The notes under the pieces are model-generated. The model saw only the letters and a program-made list of their open reading frames with translations. It was not told the origin of the DNA and did not search any database. Below, piece after piece: positions 8,169-18,231 of a stretch of 64,000 nt of DNA; within the stretch, counting starts at the first letter, position 1, and each line of letters starts with the position of its first letter. Source of the stretch: Micromonospora zingiberis (GTDB taxonomy: Bacteria; Actinomycetota; Actinomycetes; Mycobacteriales; Micromonosporaceae); assembly GCF_004331455.1 (NCBI RefSeq), contig NZ_SJJR01000013.1:1-64000 (forward strand). Direction: 5' to 3'. A program made the translations under genes and the position numbers.

Positions 8169-9325
8169 CAAGCCGTGGCGTCCAGCGCGGCCGTGACGTC
8201 GGCAACCAGGTCGACGGTGTCCTCCACGCCGCAGGAGAGCCGGACGAAGCCGGCAGCGGTGTCGTCGCCCCACTGCGCCCGCCGGTCGGCGGTGGTGTGC
8301 AACCCACCGAAGGAGGTGGCCGCCGCGACCAGCCGGGCCGCGTCGAGGAACCGGGCCACCCGCTCGGCGCTGCCGAGGTCGAAGGAGAGCACGCCCGGCA
8401 TCCGGCGCAGTTGCCGCGACGCCACCGGGTAGGCCGGGTCGTCCGGCAGGCCCGGCCAGCGCACCCCGGACACGTCTGCTCGTGCCGCGAGCAGCCGGGC
8501 GAGCGCCTCGGCGTTCGCCGTCTGCCGGGCCAGGCGCAGGTCGAGGGTGGCCAGCGAGCGGTGGGCCAGCCAGGCGTCGAACGCCCCGGGCACCGCCCCG
8601 GTGGCGGTGCGCCAGGCGGTCAGCCGGTCCAGCAGTTCCGGTGACCGGGTGGCGAGATAGCCCAGCAGCAGGTCGGAGTGGCCGGTCAACGCCTTGGTGC
8701 CGGAGGCGACCACCAGGTCCGCGCCGAGATCCAAGGGACGCTGCCCGAGCGGGGTGGCGGTGGTGTTGTCCACCGCCAGCAGGGCGCCGGCCGCGTGCAC
8801 CCGCTCCGCGAGCGCCCGCAGGTCGACCACGTCCAGCCCTGGGTTGGCCGGCGTCTCGACCAGCACCAGGCGCACCCCGTCGAAGGACGGGTACGGCCCG
8901 GCGGTCGGCGCGAACAGCACCCGTACGCCGTTGCCGGCGAGCGTGTCGGTGGCGAACGCGCGTACCGGGAAGTAGCCGTCGGCGGGCAGCAGCACGGTGT
9001 CGCCGGCCCGCAGCACCGCCAGCAACAGCCCGGTGATGGCCGCCTGCCCGCTCGCGAAGACCCGGCAGTCGCCGCCCTCCAGCTCGCCGATCGCCGCCTC
9101 CAACAGCCGGCGGGTCGGGTTGTCCGGGCGCCCGTACCCGTTCGGCGCCGTCGCCGGCCCCTGCCACGGATCCAGGTGGTACGGCGCGGCGAAGACCGGC
9201 CCGGGCAGGAACGGCGCGCCCGGTACGGGTGCCGGCAGGCCGGCGTGCACGCACCGGGTGCCGTCACCACCCGTCGGGTGCAGCTGGTCGTACTGCTCCG
9301 GGGAGCGGAACCGGTACTCGTCCAT
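8168..9325 (-). CDS. Cystathionine gamma-lyase/synthase-like PLP enzyme
   Basis: A 385-residue Cys/Met-metabolism PLP enzyme (fold type I). The Schiff-base lysine is in VVASGTKALTGHSD. Other family landmarks are NGYGRPDNPTRRLLEAAIGE near residue 62, FASGQAAITG, LVLVETPANPGLDVVDL, and AATSFGGLHTTADRRA near the C-terminus. It probably cleaves or forms cystathionine or a related thioether. Lyase and synthase cannot be told apart by eye. It is followed by the PrmC-like gene with an ATGA overlap and preceded 6 bases upstream by gpsA, so plsC-gpsA-this-prmC-like read as one leftward operon. Confidence 0.85.
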   Translation of the reverse strand: MDEYRFRSPEQYDQLHPTGGDGTRCVHAGLPAPVPGAPFLPGPVFAAPYHLDPWQGPATAPNGYGRPDNPTRRLLEAAIGELEGGDCRVFASGQAAITGLLLAVLRAGDTVLLPADGYFPVRAFATDTLAGNGVRVLFAPTAGPYPSFDGVRLVLVETPANPGLDVVDLRALAERVHAAGALLAVDNTTATPLGQRPLDLGADLVVASGTKALTGHSDLLLGYLATRSPELLDRLTAWRTATGAVPGAFDAWLAHRSLATLDLRLARQTANAEALARLLAARADVSGVRWPGLPDDPAYPVASRQLRRMPGVLSFDLGSAERVARFLDAARLVAAATSFGGLHTTADRRAQWGDDTAAGFVRLSCGVEDTVDLVADVTAALDATA

Positions 9326-9331
9326 CCCCGC

Positions 9332-10330
9332 TCACTCCGGCTTCGTCGTACGGCTCATCAGGGCGCGTACCGCGAACCGTGGGTCGACGCCCTCGTGGCA
9401 GACCAGCTCGACCTGCTCGGTGATCGGCATCTCCACCCCGTGCGCGCGGGCCAGGTCACGGATGGCCAACGCGCTCTTGACGCCCTCGGCGGTCTGCCGG
9501 GTCGCCACCCGCGCCTCCTCCAGCGTGGCGCCCCGACCCAGGTGCTCGCCGAAGGTGCGGTTGCGCGCCGACGGCGACGAGCAGGAGGCGACCAGGTCAC
9601 CCATGCCGGCGAGGCCGGCGAAGGTGAGCGGGTCCGCGCCGAGGGCCACCCCGAGTCGGGCGGTCTCGGCGAGCCCCCGGGTGACCAGCATCGCCCGGGT
9701 GTTGTGGCCGAAGCCCATCGCGGTGGCGATCCCGTACGCCAGGGCGATCACGTTCTTCACCGCGCCGCCCAGCTCACAGCCGATCACGTCGTCATTGGTG
9801 TACGGCCGGAAGTACGGCGTGGTGATCGACCGCTGCACCAGCGTGGCCCGGTCGGAGTCGGTGCAGGCGACCACCGTGGCGGCCGGCTGCTCGGCGGCGA
9901 TCTCCGGCGCCAGGTTGGGCCCGGAGACGATCACCACCCGATCCGCCGCCACCTGGGCGGTCTCCACGATCACCTCGCTCATCCGCTTGGTGGTGCCGAG
10001 TTCGATGCCCTTCATCAGCGAGACCAACGTGGCATCAGGGTGCAGGTGCCCGGTCCACTCGGCGAGGTTGCCGCGCAGCGTCTGCGACGGCACCGCGAGC
10101 ACCACCATCTCGGCACCCTTGATCGCCTCGGCGGCGTCACCGGTGCCGGTCACCCGCTCCGGCAGCACCACGTCGGGCAGGTACTCCGGGTTGCGCCGCT
10201 CGGTGCGGATGAGGTCGGCGATCGGCTGGCGCCGAGCCCAGATGGTCACGTCCCGCCCGGCGTCGGCCAGGATCTTCGCGAACGCCGTACCCCAGGAGCC
10301 GGCGCCCAGCACCGCCACGTGCCCACTCAC
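9332..10330 (-). CDS. gpsA: NAD(P)-dependent glycerol-3-phosphate dehydrogenase
   Basis: Reduces dihydroxyacetone phosphate to sn-glycerol-3-phosphate for phospholipid synthesis. The Rossmann motif [12 protein letters not shown] is at the N-terminus. The catalytic lysine region is [17 protein letters not shown], with [10 protein letters not shown] and the C-terminal PITEQV as expected. GTG 10330 gives 332 residues, the normal length; the longer upstream reading (to 10381) has an Arg/Gly-rich N-terminus unlike the family. It lies next to an acyltransferase that uses its product pathway, in the order plsC-gpsA. Confidence 0.93.
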   Translation of the reverse strand: MSGHVAVLGAGSWGTAFAKILADAGRDVTIWARRQPIADLIRTERRNPEYLPDVVLPERVTGTGDAAEAIKGAEMVVLAVPSQTLRGNLAEWTGHLHPDATLVSLMKGIELGTTKRMSEVIVETAQVAADRVVIVSGPNLAPEIAAEQPAATVVACTDSDRATLVQRSITTPYFRPYTNDDVIGCELGGAVKNVIALAYGIATAMGFGHNTRAMLVTRGLAETARLGVALGADPLTFAGLAGMGDLVASCSSPSARNRTFGEHLGRGATLEEARVATRQTAEGVKSALAIRDLARAHGVEMPITEQVELVCHEGVDPRFAVRALMSRTTKPE

Positions 10331-10406
10331 GCCGTCGCCTCCCCGGGCGCGGCGGCGCCGTGAGCCGCCACCGCACCGCATCGCTGATTCGCTCGCCGCC
10401 GTCCGC

Positions 10407-11144
10407 TCATGCCGTCGCCTCCGGGCGCGGCCGTTCGGCGTTGGTACGACCGCCGCGCTGCCACAGCGGTGGCGGTGTGCCGCCCCGGATCTCGGCGAGC
10501 ATGTCCCGCAGCCGCAGCATGATCACTTCGGTCATCTCCTCGAGCACCTGCCGGCTCGGGGCGGCGCCGGCCCACCGGCTCAGGTCGATCGGCGGCCCCG
10601 CCACCACGGTCACCGGGATCCGGGGCCGGGGGTTGAGCCGGGCCCGGCGCGGGTCGAAGATGCGTTCCGGTCCCCACATCGCCAGCGGCACCACCGGGGC
10701 GCCGGTCGCCAACGCCAGACGGGCGGCCCCGGTCTTGCCCTTCATCGGCCACAGGTCGGGTTCACGGCTGGTGGTGCCCTCCGGGTAGATCACCACGGCG
10801 CCGCCCTCGTCGAGGGCCTTGACCAGGGCGTCCAGCGACTTGACCGCGTCGACCGACCCCCGCTCGACGGGGATCTGCTTGCACCGGTGCAGGATCCAGC
10901 CGACCACCGGCACCTTGAACACGCTCGCCTTGCCGAGAAACTGCGGCCACCGCCCGGCGTCGTAGATGAAATGTGCCGAGACCAGCGGGTCGGCGTGTGA
11001 GATGTGGTTCGCCACGATGATCAGCGGGCCGTCGTGACCAAGGTGTTCCAGGCCCCGCCAGGTACGCCGAGTCCAGACCGTCATCACCGGCTTGACCAGC
11101 ACCACGGCCAACCATTGCCAGAACCCCAGCCTGCGCTGACCCAC
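10407..11144 (-). CDS. plsC: 1-acyl-sn-glycerol-3-phosphate acyltransferase
   Basis: A 245-residue membrane-associated PlsC-family acyltransferase making phosphatidic acid. Motifs: NHISHADP (NHx4D catalytic), the [15 protein letters not shown] region, and [18 protein letters not shown] (motif III), then [10 protein letters not shown] (motif IV). The start is GTG 11144 (protein [16 protein letters not shown]). The much longer frame upstream to 11753 is the shadow of fbiD. It lies 76 bases upstream of gpsA on the same strand, matching the glycerolipid pathway, and diverges from fbiD. Confidence 0.92.
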   Translation of the reverse strand: MGQRRLGFWQWLAVVLVKPVMTVWTRRTWRGLEHLGHDGPLIIVANHISHADPLVSAHFIYDAGRWPQFLGKASVFKVPVVGWILHRCKQIPVERGSVDAVKSLDALVKALDEGGAVVIYPEGTTSREPDLWPMKGKTGAARLALATGAPVVPLAMWGPERIFDPRRARLNPRPRIPVTVVAGPPIDLSRWAGAAPSRQVLEEMTEVIMLRLRDMLAEIRGGTPPPLWQRGGRTNAERPRPEATA

Positions 11145-11258
11145 CGTGCCTCCTCGTGCCCGCCCCGTCCACCGGAGAAACCGGTGACGCCCGCAGCCGA
11201 AATCATGCCTGCTCGCCCCTGGTACGGCCAGTGAGGGTACCGGTGCCGGGCTGGCAGG

Positions 11259-11897
11259 ATGGCAGATGTGAGTCAGCCATGGACCGTGGTGGTGCCGGTC
11301 AAGCGCCTGACCGCCGCGAAGTCCCGGCTGCGCGGCGGGGTGCCGGGCGTACCGCATGAGGAGCTGGCGTTGGCGCTGGCCGCCGACACCCTGGACGCGG
11401 TGCGCGCCTGTCCCGGGGTGGCCGAGGTCCGGGTGGTCACCGACGACCCCCGGGTTCGCGCGATGGCCCGGTTGGCCGGCGCCCGGGTGCTGCCCGACCC
11501 GCCGCAGGCCGGGCTGAACGCCGCGTTCCGGCAGGGTGCGGCCGGTGCCGGCGGATGGGTGGCGGGACTCACCGCCGACCTGCCCGCCCTGCGGGTGGCC
11601 GAGCTGGCCGCCGCGCTGGACGCGGTCCGGGCCGGCCCGGCGGGCGTACGCCGATTCGTCAGCGACGCCCCGGGTACCGGCACGGTGCTGCTGGCGGCGC
11701 CGCCCGGCGTACCGCTGGACCCTCGGTTCGGGCCCGACTCGGCCGTGGCGCACGCGGCGAGCGGCGCGCGACCGTTGGCCGGTGACTGGCCCAGCCTGCG
11801 TCGGGATGTCGACACCGCCGACGACCTGGTGGCGGCCGCCCGGCTGGGGCTCGGCCCGCGCACCGCGGCGCTGGCCGCCGGCTGTCTGACCGGGTGA
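11259..11897 (+). CDS. fbiD: CofC/FbiD guanylyltransferase of F420 biosynthesis
   Basis: A 212-residue nucleotidyltransferase that couples GTP to 2-phospholactate or, in actinobacteria, phosphoenolpyruvate, to start coenzyme F420 synthesis. Landmarks: VVVPVKRLTAAKSRL near the N-terminus, VRVVTDDPRVRAMARLAGA, GLTADLPALRVAEL, and SLRRDVDTADDL near the C-terminus. The start could be ATG 11259 or GTG 11268; no clear ribosome site separates them. The conserved position between gpsA/plsC and ppk matches mycobacterial Rv2983, which supports the call. Confidence 0.9.
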   Translation: MADVSQPWTVVVPVKRLTAAKSRLRGGVPGVPHEELALALAADTLDAVRACPGVAEVRVVTDDPRVRAMARLAGARVLPDPPQAGLNAAFRQGAAGAGGWVAGLTADLPALRVAELAAALDAVRAGPAGVRRFVSDAPGTGTVLLAAPPGVPLDPRFGPDSAVAHAASGARPLAGDWPSLRRDVDTADDLVAAARLGLGPRTAALAAGCLTG

Positions 11898-11921
11898 GCC
11901 ACCCGGTGTACGGTGCTGGGC

Positions 11922-12119
11922 ATGCAGGGCACGGTGGCGACCTTCGACGCGGCGACCCGCAGCGGACTGCTGCTGCTCGACGACGGCACCGAGCTGCCCT
12001 TTCCCGCCCGGGCCTTCGACGCTTCCGGGCTGCGGCTGCTCCGCCTCGGTCAGCGGGTCCGGGTGGAAACCGACGCCGCGGGTGGCGTCGTCCGGGTGAC
12101 ACTGCCGACGATGTCCTGA
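11922..12119 (+). CDS. Cold-shock-domain-like small protein
   Basis: A 65-residue OB-fold protein, MQGTVATFDAATRSGLLLLD with GQRVRVETD later, aligning with the cold-shock domain but lacking the aromatic RNP1/RNP2 residues (KGFGFI is replaced by SGLLLL). Nucleic-acid binding is therefore uncertain. ATG 11922 is preferred over GTG 11913. TACGGT at 11909-11914 is a possible -10 element ending seven bases before the ATG, which would make the transcript leaderless. Confidence 0.7.
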   Translation: MQGTVATFDAATRSGLLLLDDGTELPFPARAFDASGLRLLRLGQRVRVETDAAGGVVRVTLPTMS

Positions 12120-12132
12120 CGTCCCAGCTCAA

Positions 12133-12154
12133 GTTCATTTTGCGTTAACCCGAA
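12133..12154 (+). promoter_or_regulatory. PHO-box-like direct repeat and promoter of ppk
   Basis: Two adjacent 11-base units, GTTCATTTTGC (12133-12143) and GTTAACCCGAA (12144-12154), match the PhoP direct-repeat layout known from Streptomyces (GTTCACC-type units of 11 bases). TTGCGT at 12140-12145 and TTATGA at 12163-12168 form a -35/-10 pair with 17-base spacing. The start site would fall near 12173-12175, at the GTG of ppk, implying a leaderless or near-leaderless mRNA. Confidence 0.55.
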
Positions 12155-12172
12155 TCGGGTGATTATGAGCGG

Positions 12173-14470
12173 GTGAGCACCCCTCGCGAACACCCGGACA
12201 GTCCCGCTGGTACCGACGACCCGACCAGCCGCAACGGAGGCCGCCCACGGGGGGCCGACGGACGGTTCCGTACCACCCGACCCACGCCCGACGACGTGGC
12301 CGGCACCGACCCGGCCGCCTCCTCCGCCGGCCTGGAGGAGGTGCTGGACCCGGTCGCCGGGCCGGGCCTGCCGGACCGCCCCGGGCCGGTCTCCGCGACC
12401 GACCGCCCGTTGCCGGAGGACCGCTTTCTCAACCGGGAGCTGTCCTGGCTCGATTTCAACGCCCGGGTGCTCGCGCTGGCCGAGGACCAGCGCACGCCAC
12501 TGCTGGAACGGGCCAAGTTCCTGGCCATCTTCGCCAGCAACCTGGACGAGTTCTACATGGTGCGGGTCGCCGGGCTCAAGCGGCGCCTCTCCGCCGGCCT
12601 GCCGGTACGCGGCGGCGACGGGTTGCCGCTGCGCACCCAACTGGAGCTGGTCGCCGGTAAGGCCGCCACCCTGGTCGCCCGGCACGCCGCCTGCTTCGTC
12701 GACGACGTGCTGCCCGGGCTGGCCGCCGAGGGCATCCGGCTGCTGCGCTGGTCCGACCTCGGCGACGCCGAGCGGGAGCGGCTGCGCGCCTACTTCCGTG
12801 AACAGATCTTCCCGGTGCTCACCCCGCTCGCTGTCGACCCGGCCCACCCCTTCCCGTACATTTCGGGCCGATCGCTCAACCTGGCCGTGTCGGTACGCGA
12901 CCCGGACGGCGGGCCGGAGCTGTTCGCCCGGGTCAAGGTGCCCAACAACGTGCCCCGCTTCGTCCGCGTCGACCGGGACCAGCCGGGGGTACGGATGCTG
13001 CCGGTGGAGGACCTCATCTCGGTCCACCTCGGCCAACTCTTCTCCGGCATGCAGGTGGTGGAGTGCCACCTGTTCCGGGTCACCCGCAACGCCGAGGTGG
13101 AGGTCGACGAGGACCGCGACGAGGACCTGCTCCAGGCCCTCGAACGGGAGTTGGCCCGGCGCCGGTTCGGGCCGCCGGTCCGGCTGGAGGTCGCCGCCTC
13201 CATCTCCGACCACATGTTGGAACTGCTGATCCGCGAGTTGGACATGGACACCCAGGACGTGCTGCGGGTCCGGGGTCTGCTCGACCTCTCCGCGCTCTGG
13301 CAGCTCTACGGCGAGGCGGACCGCCCCGACCTGAAGGACCCGCCGTTCGTCCCGGCCACCCACCCCCGGCTCACCGAGGGCGAGGTGCCGCGCAGCGTCT
13401 TCGCCACCCTGCGCGACGGGGACGTGCTGGTACATCACCCGTACCACTCGTTCGCCACCAGCGTGCAACGCTTCGTCGAGCAGGCCGCCGCCGACCCGAA
13501 CGTGCTGGCCATCAAGCAGACCCTCTACCGCACCAGCGGCGACTCCCCGATCGTGGACGCCCTGGTCGACGCGGCCGCCGCCGGCAAGCAGGTGGTGGTG
13601 CTGGTCGAGTTGAAGGCGCGCTTCGACGAGGTGGCCAACATCGGCTGGGCCCGCACCCTGGAGCGGGCCGGCTGCCACGTGGTCTACGGCCTGGTCGGGC
13701 TCAAGACCCACTGCAAGACCGCCCTGGTGGTACGCCAGGAGGGCAACCAGATCCGCCGCTACTGCCACATCGGCACCGGCAACTACCACCCGAAGACCGC
13801 GCGGCTCTACGAGGACTTCGGCATGCTCACCGCCGACCCGGAGATCGGTGCCGACCTGACCGACCTGTTCAACGTGCTCACCGGCTACAGCCGGCAGACC
13901 GCGTACCGGCGGCTGCTGGTGGCGCCGCAGGGCATCCGCAGCGGCCTGATCGAGCGGATCGAACGCGAGATCACCCACGTCCGGCTCGGCATGCCCGGGC
14001 TGGTGCAGTTCAAGGTGAACGCGCTGGTGGACGAGGAGATCACCGATGCGCTGTACCGGGCCTCCCAGGCCGGCGTGCACGTCGACCTGATCATCCGAGG
14101 GATGTGCACGCTGCGGCCGGGGGCACCCGGGTTCTCGGAGAACATCCGGGTCCGCTCGATCCTCGGCCGCTTCCTGGAACACTCCCGAGTGTTCCGGTTC
14201 GGCAACAATGGCGACGCCGAGTTCTGGATCGGCTCGGCCGACCTGATGCACCGCAACCTCGATCGCCGGGTCGAGGCGCTGGTCCAGGTCAGCGACCCGG
14301 TGGCCCGAGCCGAGCTGGACCACGTGCTGCAAGCGGCGATGAGCCCCGACGTCGACGCCTTCGAGCTGGGCGCCGACGGCAGTTGGACCCGACGCAGCGG
14401 CACCCCCGGGGCACCGCTGGTCCATCTCCAGGATCTGTTGCTGCGTCGCGTCGGCAGCACCGCCGGGTGA
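12173..14470 (+). CDS. ppk: Polyphosphate kinase 1
   Basis: Reversibly polymerises the gamma-phosphate of ATP into polyphosphate. 765 residues: a variable charged N-terminus of about 80 residues, then the N-domain starting [17 protein letters not shown], the head domain, and two catalytic C-domains. The phosphohistidine region is [20 protein letters not shown], and the second conserved block is [11 protein letters not shown] then [13 protein letters not shown]. The start is GTG 12173. Upstream lies a PHO-box-like repeat consistent with phosphate-starvation control. A Nudix/phosphatase gene follows after 24 bases. Confidence 0.95.
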   Translation: MSTPREHPDSPAGTDDPTSRNGGRPRGADGRFRTTRPTPDDVAGTDPAASSAGLEEVLDPVAGPGLPDRPGPVSATDRPLPEDRFLNRELSWLDFNARVLALAEDQRTPLLERAKFLAIFASNLDEFYMVRVAGLKRRLSAGLPVRGGDGLPLRTQLELVAGKAATLVARHAACFVDDVLPGLAAEGIRLLRWSDLGDAERERLRAYFREQIFPVLTPLAVDPAHPFPYISGRSLNLAVSVRDPDGGPELFARVKVPNNVPRFVRVDRDQPGVRMLPVEDLISVHLGQLFSGMQVVECHLFRVTRNAEVEVDEDRDEDLLQALERELARRRFGPPVRLEVAASISDHMLELLIRELDMDTQDVLRVRGLLDLSALWQLYGEADRPDLKDPPFVPATHPRLTEGEVPRSVFATLRDGDVLVHHPYHSFATSVQRFVEQAAADPNVLAIKQTLYRTSGDSPIVDALVDAAAAGKQVVVLVELKARFDEVANIGWARTLERAGCHVVYGLVGLKTHCKTALVVRQEGNQIRRYCHIGTGNYHPKTARLYEDFGMLTADPEIGADLTDLFNVLTGYSRQTAYRRLLVAPQGIRSGLIERIEREITHVRLGMPGLVQFKVNALVDEEITDALYRASQAGVHVDLIIRGMCTLRPGAPGFSENIRVRSILGRFLEHSRVFRFGNNGDAEFWIGSADLMHRNLDRRVEALVQVSDPVARAELDHVLQAAMSPDVDAFELGADGSWTRRSGTPGAPLVHLQDLLLRRVGSTAG

Positions 14471-14494
14471 CGCGCGCGGGCATAGGCTGAGCAG

Positions 14495-15427
14495 ATGGTC
14501 GAGGAGGAGGACCTGGCGGTCGCTGGCCGCCGGCCAGCCCCGTACCCGGACGTCGACGTCGCGGTGATCCGGGCGGCCGGTGGCGTGGTGTGGCGGCCGG
14601 CACCCGACGGCGGCGTCCAGGTCTGCCTGGTGCACCGCCCTCGGTACGGGGACTGGACGTTGCCGAAGGGCAAACTGGAACCGGGCGAGCATCCACTGCT
14701 CGCCGCCGCCCGGGAGGTCGCCGAGGAGGCCGACGCCCAGGCCGTGCCGCAGGTGCGCCTGCCCAGCGTGCAGTACCGCAGCGAGGGCCTGCTCAAGACC
14801 GTCGACTACTGGTCCATGCGGGCGGTGGGCACCGGCGGGTTCCAGCCCGGCACCGAGGTCGACGAGGTGCGTTGGCTGGGGGTGGACGACGCGATCCCGA
14901 TGGTCAGCTACCCGCACGACGCGGAGGTGCTCGCCGCGTTCGCCGCGCTGCCCCCGGTCACCGCGGCGATGCTGCTGGTCCGGCACGGCCACGCCGGTAA
15001 GCGGCTGAGCTGGTCCGGCCCGGACGCGGGCCGGCCGCTGGACGCCCGTGGCTGGTCGGAGGCGCACGCGTTGGCGCCGCTGATCGCGCTGGTCCGTCCC
15101 ACCCGACTGCTCTCCGCCTCGCCCCGGCGCTGTGTGCAGACCCTCGATCCGGCCGCCGCGTTGCTCGATCTGCCGATCGAGGTCAGTGGTGACCTGGACG
15201 AGCCGCTCGCCGGCCAACAGCCCGACGAGTGCGTGCTGGCCGCTGCGGGGGCGCTGAGCGCGCTGGCAACGGCCGGCGAGCCGGTGGCGGTGTGCAGTCA
15301 GGGCAAGGTGATCCCCGGCGCGCTGGAACGGCTCACCGGGCAGGGCGGCGACTACGCCACCGGCAAGGGCGTCGGCTGGCTGCTCGCCTTCACCGGCGAC
15401 CGGCTGCTCGCCGCCGACCGGCTCTGA
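14495..15427 (+). CDS. mutT1: MutT1-like Nudix hydrolase fused to a histidine phosphatase
   Basis: A 310-residue two-domain protein. The Nudix domain (about residues 22-145) has GKLEPGEHPLLAAAREVAEE, where the box matches except that the final Gly is Asp (EEAD). The histidine-phosphatase domain (about 160-305) begins LLVRHGHAGKR and includes SASPRRCVQTLDP. The mycobacterial MutT1 of this architecture degrades 8-oxo-(d)GTP and diadenosine polyphosphates, and it is also next to ppk and hupB. Housecleaning of oxidised nucleotides is therefore the likely job. A missing second catalytic His in the phosphatase half cannot be excluded by eye. Confidence 0.88.
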   Translation: MVEEEDLAVAGRRPAPYPDVDVAVIRAAGGVVWRPAPDGGVQVCLVHRPRYGDWTLPKGKLEPGEHPLLAAAREVAEEADAQAVPQVRLPSVQYRSEGLLKTVDYWSMRAVGTGGFQPGTEVDEVRWLGVDDAIPMVSYPHDAEVLAAFAALPPVTAAMLLVRHGHAGKRLSWSGPDAGRPLDARGWSEAHALAPLIALVRPTRLLSASPRRCVQTLDPAAALLDLPIEVSGDLDEPLAGQQPDECVLAAAGALSALATAGEPVAVCSQGKVIPGALERLTGQGGDYATGKGVGWLLAFTGDRLLAADRL

Positions 15428-15455
15428 GGTCCCCGCCCGCGCGGGTCGGGTGCGG

Positions 15456-17414
15456 TCACTGGGGCGCGGCGGGCGGCAACCTGAGGGTCACGGCGACCGG
15501 CAGGTGGTCGCTGGCCGTGCTCGGGACCGCGACCGGATCGGTGGCCACCAGGTCCGGCGAAACGAAGATGTGGTCGATCTGCTCGCGCGGATCGTCGGCC
15601 GGGCTGGTGGGCAGCGGACGTACGGCCGCGAACGCGTCGAGCAGCCCGGCCCCGGTGAGGGCCGCGAACGCCGGATCGCCCGGCTCGGTGTTGAAGTCAC
15701 CGGCGACCACCAGCGGCCCGCCGTCGGCGTATCCGGTGGCGAACTCGGCGACGGCACGGGCCTGCACCACCGGATCCGTACCGGGTGGGGGTTGCAGGTG
15801 GGTGCTCACCACGGCCAGCCGCACGCCCTCGCTGAAGTCGACGGTGACGCCGAGGGCTTGGGCCCCGGTGGGCGCACCCACGGCGGGTAGCGCACGGGTC
15901 TGCACCTGCCGGACCGGCCAGCGGCTGAGCACCGCGTCGCCCCAGAGCGCCCCGGCGGCCGGCGCGAAGACGTACGGCATCTCCAGTCGGGTCGCCAACA
16001 GGTGCAGCGTGTCGTGGCCGCCGTTGAGCAACCAGCCCCGGTCGACCTCGCTGAGCACCACCACGTCGGCCGGCCCGATCGCGCGGTCGAGGGCGGCCAG
16101 GTCGAGCCGCCCGTCCAGGCCGAAGCCCATCCGGATGTTGTACGCCACCAGCCGTACCTGCTCAGGTGGCCCGTCCCGATTGGTCGCCACCAGCCACGGC
16201 CCGTGCACCCAGGCGGCGCCGAAGGCGACCAGGGCGGCCAAGGCCGCCGCCAACCACGCCGGCCGACCGTCAGCGGTGGACCCGGCGGTGGTTGATCCGG
16301 CGGCGGCCGGGGAGGGCACCGTGCCGGCCGCTGCGGGCCGCAGACGTCCACCGAGCGCGACGAGGCCCACCAGGACCGCGACCCCGGCGGGCAACGAGCC
16401 GTTGGGATAGCCGATGTCGTAGGCGGCGTAGTAGAGCACCGCCGCGACGGCGAAGACCAGCATGCCGCCGACCGCCGCGTACCCGCGCCGGGCGGCAGTC
16501 GACGGGCCCTGCTCGACGGTGGTCAGGGCGAGGCAGCCGCCCAGACCCGCCGCGCCGAGCAGCATCGCGGGACTGAGCGCCGTTGGCGGCCCGTACCCGA
16601 ACAGCAGCGCCCCCGCCGACAGCAGCACCGGGGGCAGCGGACGCCATCGGCCAGCCGGCGGGGTCAGCGTGCAGAACACGAACAGCGCCACCGCGCCACC
16701 GAGGGGCGCCAGCGCGAACAGCGGCGGTAGGGCGGTGCCGGCCGCGCCGTACCAGAACGACATCGCGGTGCTCGCGACCGCCGGTGACAGGGCGACCATG
16801 CCACCCAGCAGCAGTGCCGGCCCGGCGAGCAACCAGCTTCGGGCGGGTGGCGCGACGGGCTGCTCACTGACGGCCGGGGAGGCGTCCGCCGGTCGGGCGG
16901 ACGCGACCGCCGCGCCGAGCAACAACGCCACCAGCGCGACGCTGAGCAGCCACGACTCCCACCGCCCCCACCACACCAGGTCGTGCGTGCCGAGCAGCGC
17001 GTGGCCGAGCGTCCCGGCGGTCAGCCCGAACGCCAGGCCGGGCACCGGATGCGTGACCTGGGCCGCGGTCGCGGCCAGCCACACCAGCCCGGCCAGCAGG
17101 CCCGCGCTGGCCAACCAGAGCTGCGTACGGCCGCCGGGCGCGGCGGTGAGGGCCAGTCGGGTGGCGCCCAGCACCAGCACCGCCGCGAGGCCGACAGGGC
17201 GGGCACCGACCCGTACGACGAGGGCCGGTGCGGCGAGAGCGAGCACGAACCAGCCGAGCGCGAACGCCCCGAGCAACTCGGCCGGCGTCGACGCGGCCTG
17301 CCCGAAGATGGTGATGACCGACGGCAGGAAGACCCGGAGCACGTCGGTCAGCACGACGAGACCCAGCGCCAGGGTGGCGGTACCGAGATGACGGTGACGC
17401 AGCACGGTTCTCAT
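15456..17414 (-). CDS. Polytopic membrane protein with C-terminal endonuclease/exonuclease/phosphatase domain
   Basis: 652 residues from ATG 17414. The first about 400 residues hold roughly 10-12 hydrophobic helices (for example TLALGLVVLTDVLRVFLPS and AVLVGLVALGG). The last about 230 form an EEP metal-dependent phosphodiesterase domain: LVAYNIRMGFGLDGRLDL, VVVLSEVDRGWLLNGGHD with the catalytic Glu, VVAGDFNTEPGDPAF, and TASDHLPVAVTL. Orientation suggests the catalytic domain sits at the membrane, possibly outside. The substrate is unknown; phospholipid head groups or nucleotides are possible. The frame upstream of 17414 is not protein-like. Confidence 0.85.
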   Translation of the reverse strand: MRTVLRHRHLGTATLALGLVVLTDVLRVFLPSVITIFGQAASTPAELLGAFALGWFVLALAAPALVVRVGARPVGLAAVLVLGATRLALTAAPGGRTQLWLASAGLLAGLVWLAATAAQVTHPVPGLAFGLTAGTLGHALLGTHDLVWWGRWESWLLSVALVALLLGAAVASARPADASPAVSEQPVAPPARSWLLAGPALLLGGMVALSPAVASTAMSFWYGAAGTALPPLFALAPLGGAVALFVFCTLTPPAGRWRPLPPVLLSAGALLFGYGPPTALSPAMLLGAAGLGGCLALTTVEQGPSTAARRGYAAVGGMLVFAVAAVLYYAAYDIGYPNGSLPAGVAVLVGLVALGGRLRPAAAGTVPSPAAAGSTTAGSTADGRPAWLAAALAALVAFGAAWVHGPWLVATNRDGPPEQVRLVAYNIRMGFGLDGRLDLAALDRAIGPADVVVLSEVDRGWLLNGGHDTLHLLATRLEMPYVFAPAAGALWGDAVLSRWPVRQVQTRALPAVGAPTGAQALGVTVDFSEGVRLAVVSTHLQPPPGTDPVVQARAVAEFATGYADGGPLVVAGDFNTEPGDPAFAALTGAGLLDAFAAVRPLPTSPADDPREQIDHIFVSPDLVATDPVAVPSTASDHLPVAVTLRLPPAAPQ

Positions 17415-17501
17415 TTCGCCGAGGGGTGTGCGGCGATTCTGGTGCCGTGCGGCGCTTCGGTCAACGTCGTGGCGGCGGCCCGCGTACCGCCCGGACACGG
17501 C

Positions 17502-17532
17502 GAGGGCGCCCACCACCATGGCGGGCGCCCTC
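17502..17532 (-). terminator. Terminator downstream of hupB
   Basis: GAGGGCGCCC at 17502-17511 and GGGCGCCCTC at 17523-17532 form a perfect 10-bp stem with an 11-base loop, 15 bases past the hupB stop. There is no T run. It also separates hupB from the membrane EEP gene transcribed in the same direction. Confidence 0.7.
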
Positions 17533-17546
17533 GTCGTACGACCGGC

Positions 17547-18182
17547 TCAGCGCCGGGTCGCTGCCTTCCTGGCCGGCGCCTTCTTCGCCGGTGCCTTCTT
17601 GGCGGCCGCCGTCTTCTTGGCCGTGGTGGCCTTGGTCGCGGCGGTCTTCTTCGCCGGGGCGGCCTTCTTCGTGGTGGTCTTCTTGGCCGCCGCGGTCTTG
17701 GCCGTGGTGGTCTTCTTGGCCGCCGCCGTCTTCGTGGCGGTGGTCTTCTTGGCCGCCGCGGTCTTCGTGGCGGTCGCCTTCGCGGCGGTCGTCTTCTTCG
17801 CGGTGGTCGCCTTCGCGCCAGTCGCCTTCGTACCGGTCGCCTTCGCGCCAGTGGTCTTGGCGGTGGCCGCGGCGACCTTCTTCGCCGCCGCCGTGGCCTT
17901 CGGCACCTTGCCGCTGGCCACCATCTCCTTGAACCCGGCGCCCGGGCGGAACGTCGGCACGGAGGTCTTCTTGACCTTCACCGCCTCCCCCGTACGCGGG
18001 TTGCGGGCTGTTCGAGCGCCCCGAACACGCTTTTCGAACGCTCCGAATCCGGTGATCGCCACCTTCTCGCCCTTGGTAACCGCCGCCTGGACCTCAGCGA
18101 GGACCGCGTCGAGCGCGGCCGTCGCCGTCTTCCGGTCCCCCAGGCGAACGGCGAGCGCCTCGATGAGCTCGGCCTTGTTCAC
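17547..18182 (-). CDS. hupB: HU-family nucleoid protein with lysine-rich tail
   Basis: A 211-residue two-part nucleoid protein. Residues 1-90 are the HU DNA-binding fold ([41 protein letters not shown], then the [14 protein letters not shown] arm). Residues about 100-211 are a low-complexity histone-H1-like tail of [11 protein letters not shown] and APAKK repeats. This is the HupB architecture of mycobacteria (about 214 residues). GTG 18182 is chosen because AGGAGGAA lies a few bases upstream. The tail is encoded by imperfect 12-30-base repeats that could expand or contract. Confidence 0.95.
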   Translation of the reverse strand: MNKAELIEALAVRLGDRKTATAALDAVLAEVQAAVTKGEKVAITGFGAFEKRVRGARTARNPRTGEAVKVKKTSVPTFRPGAGFKEMVASGKVPKATAAAKKVAAATAKTTGAKATGTKATGAKATTAKKTTAAKATATKTAAAKKTTATKTAAAKKTTTAKTAAAKKTTTKKAAPAKKTAATKATTAKKTAAAKKAPAKKAPARKAATRR

Positions 18183-18231
18183 GACTTCCTCCTGATTGTG
18201 CAACTGACTCGACGCGAGCCATTCTGCGCGC

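Noticed and set aside
12050-15217. 1055-codon open frame antisense to ppk and the Nudix gene
   Set aside because: A shadow frame produced by GC3 bias; the ppk motifs on the plus strand are unambiguous, and the antisense product is low-complexity Gly/Arg/Gln-rich.
17570-17890. Repeated AAGACCACC/GGTGGTCTT-type sequence considered as a DNA repeat element
   Set aside because: It encodes the lysine-alanine-threonine tail of HupB and needs no separate element.
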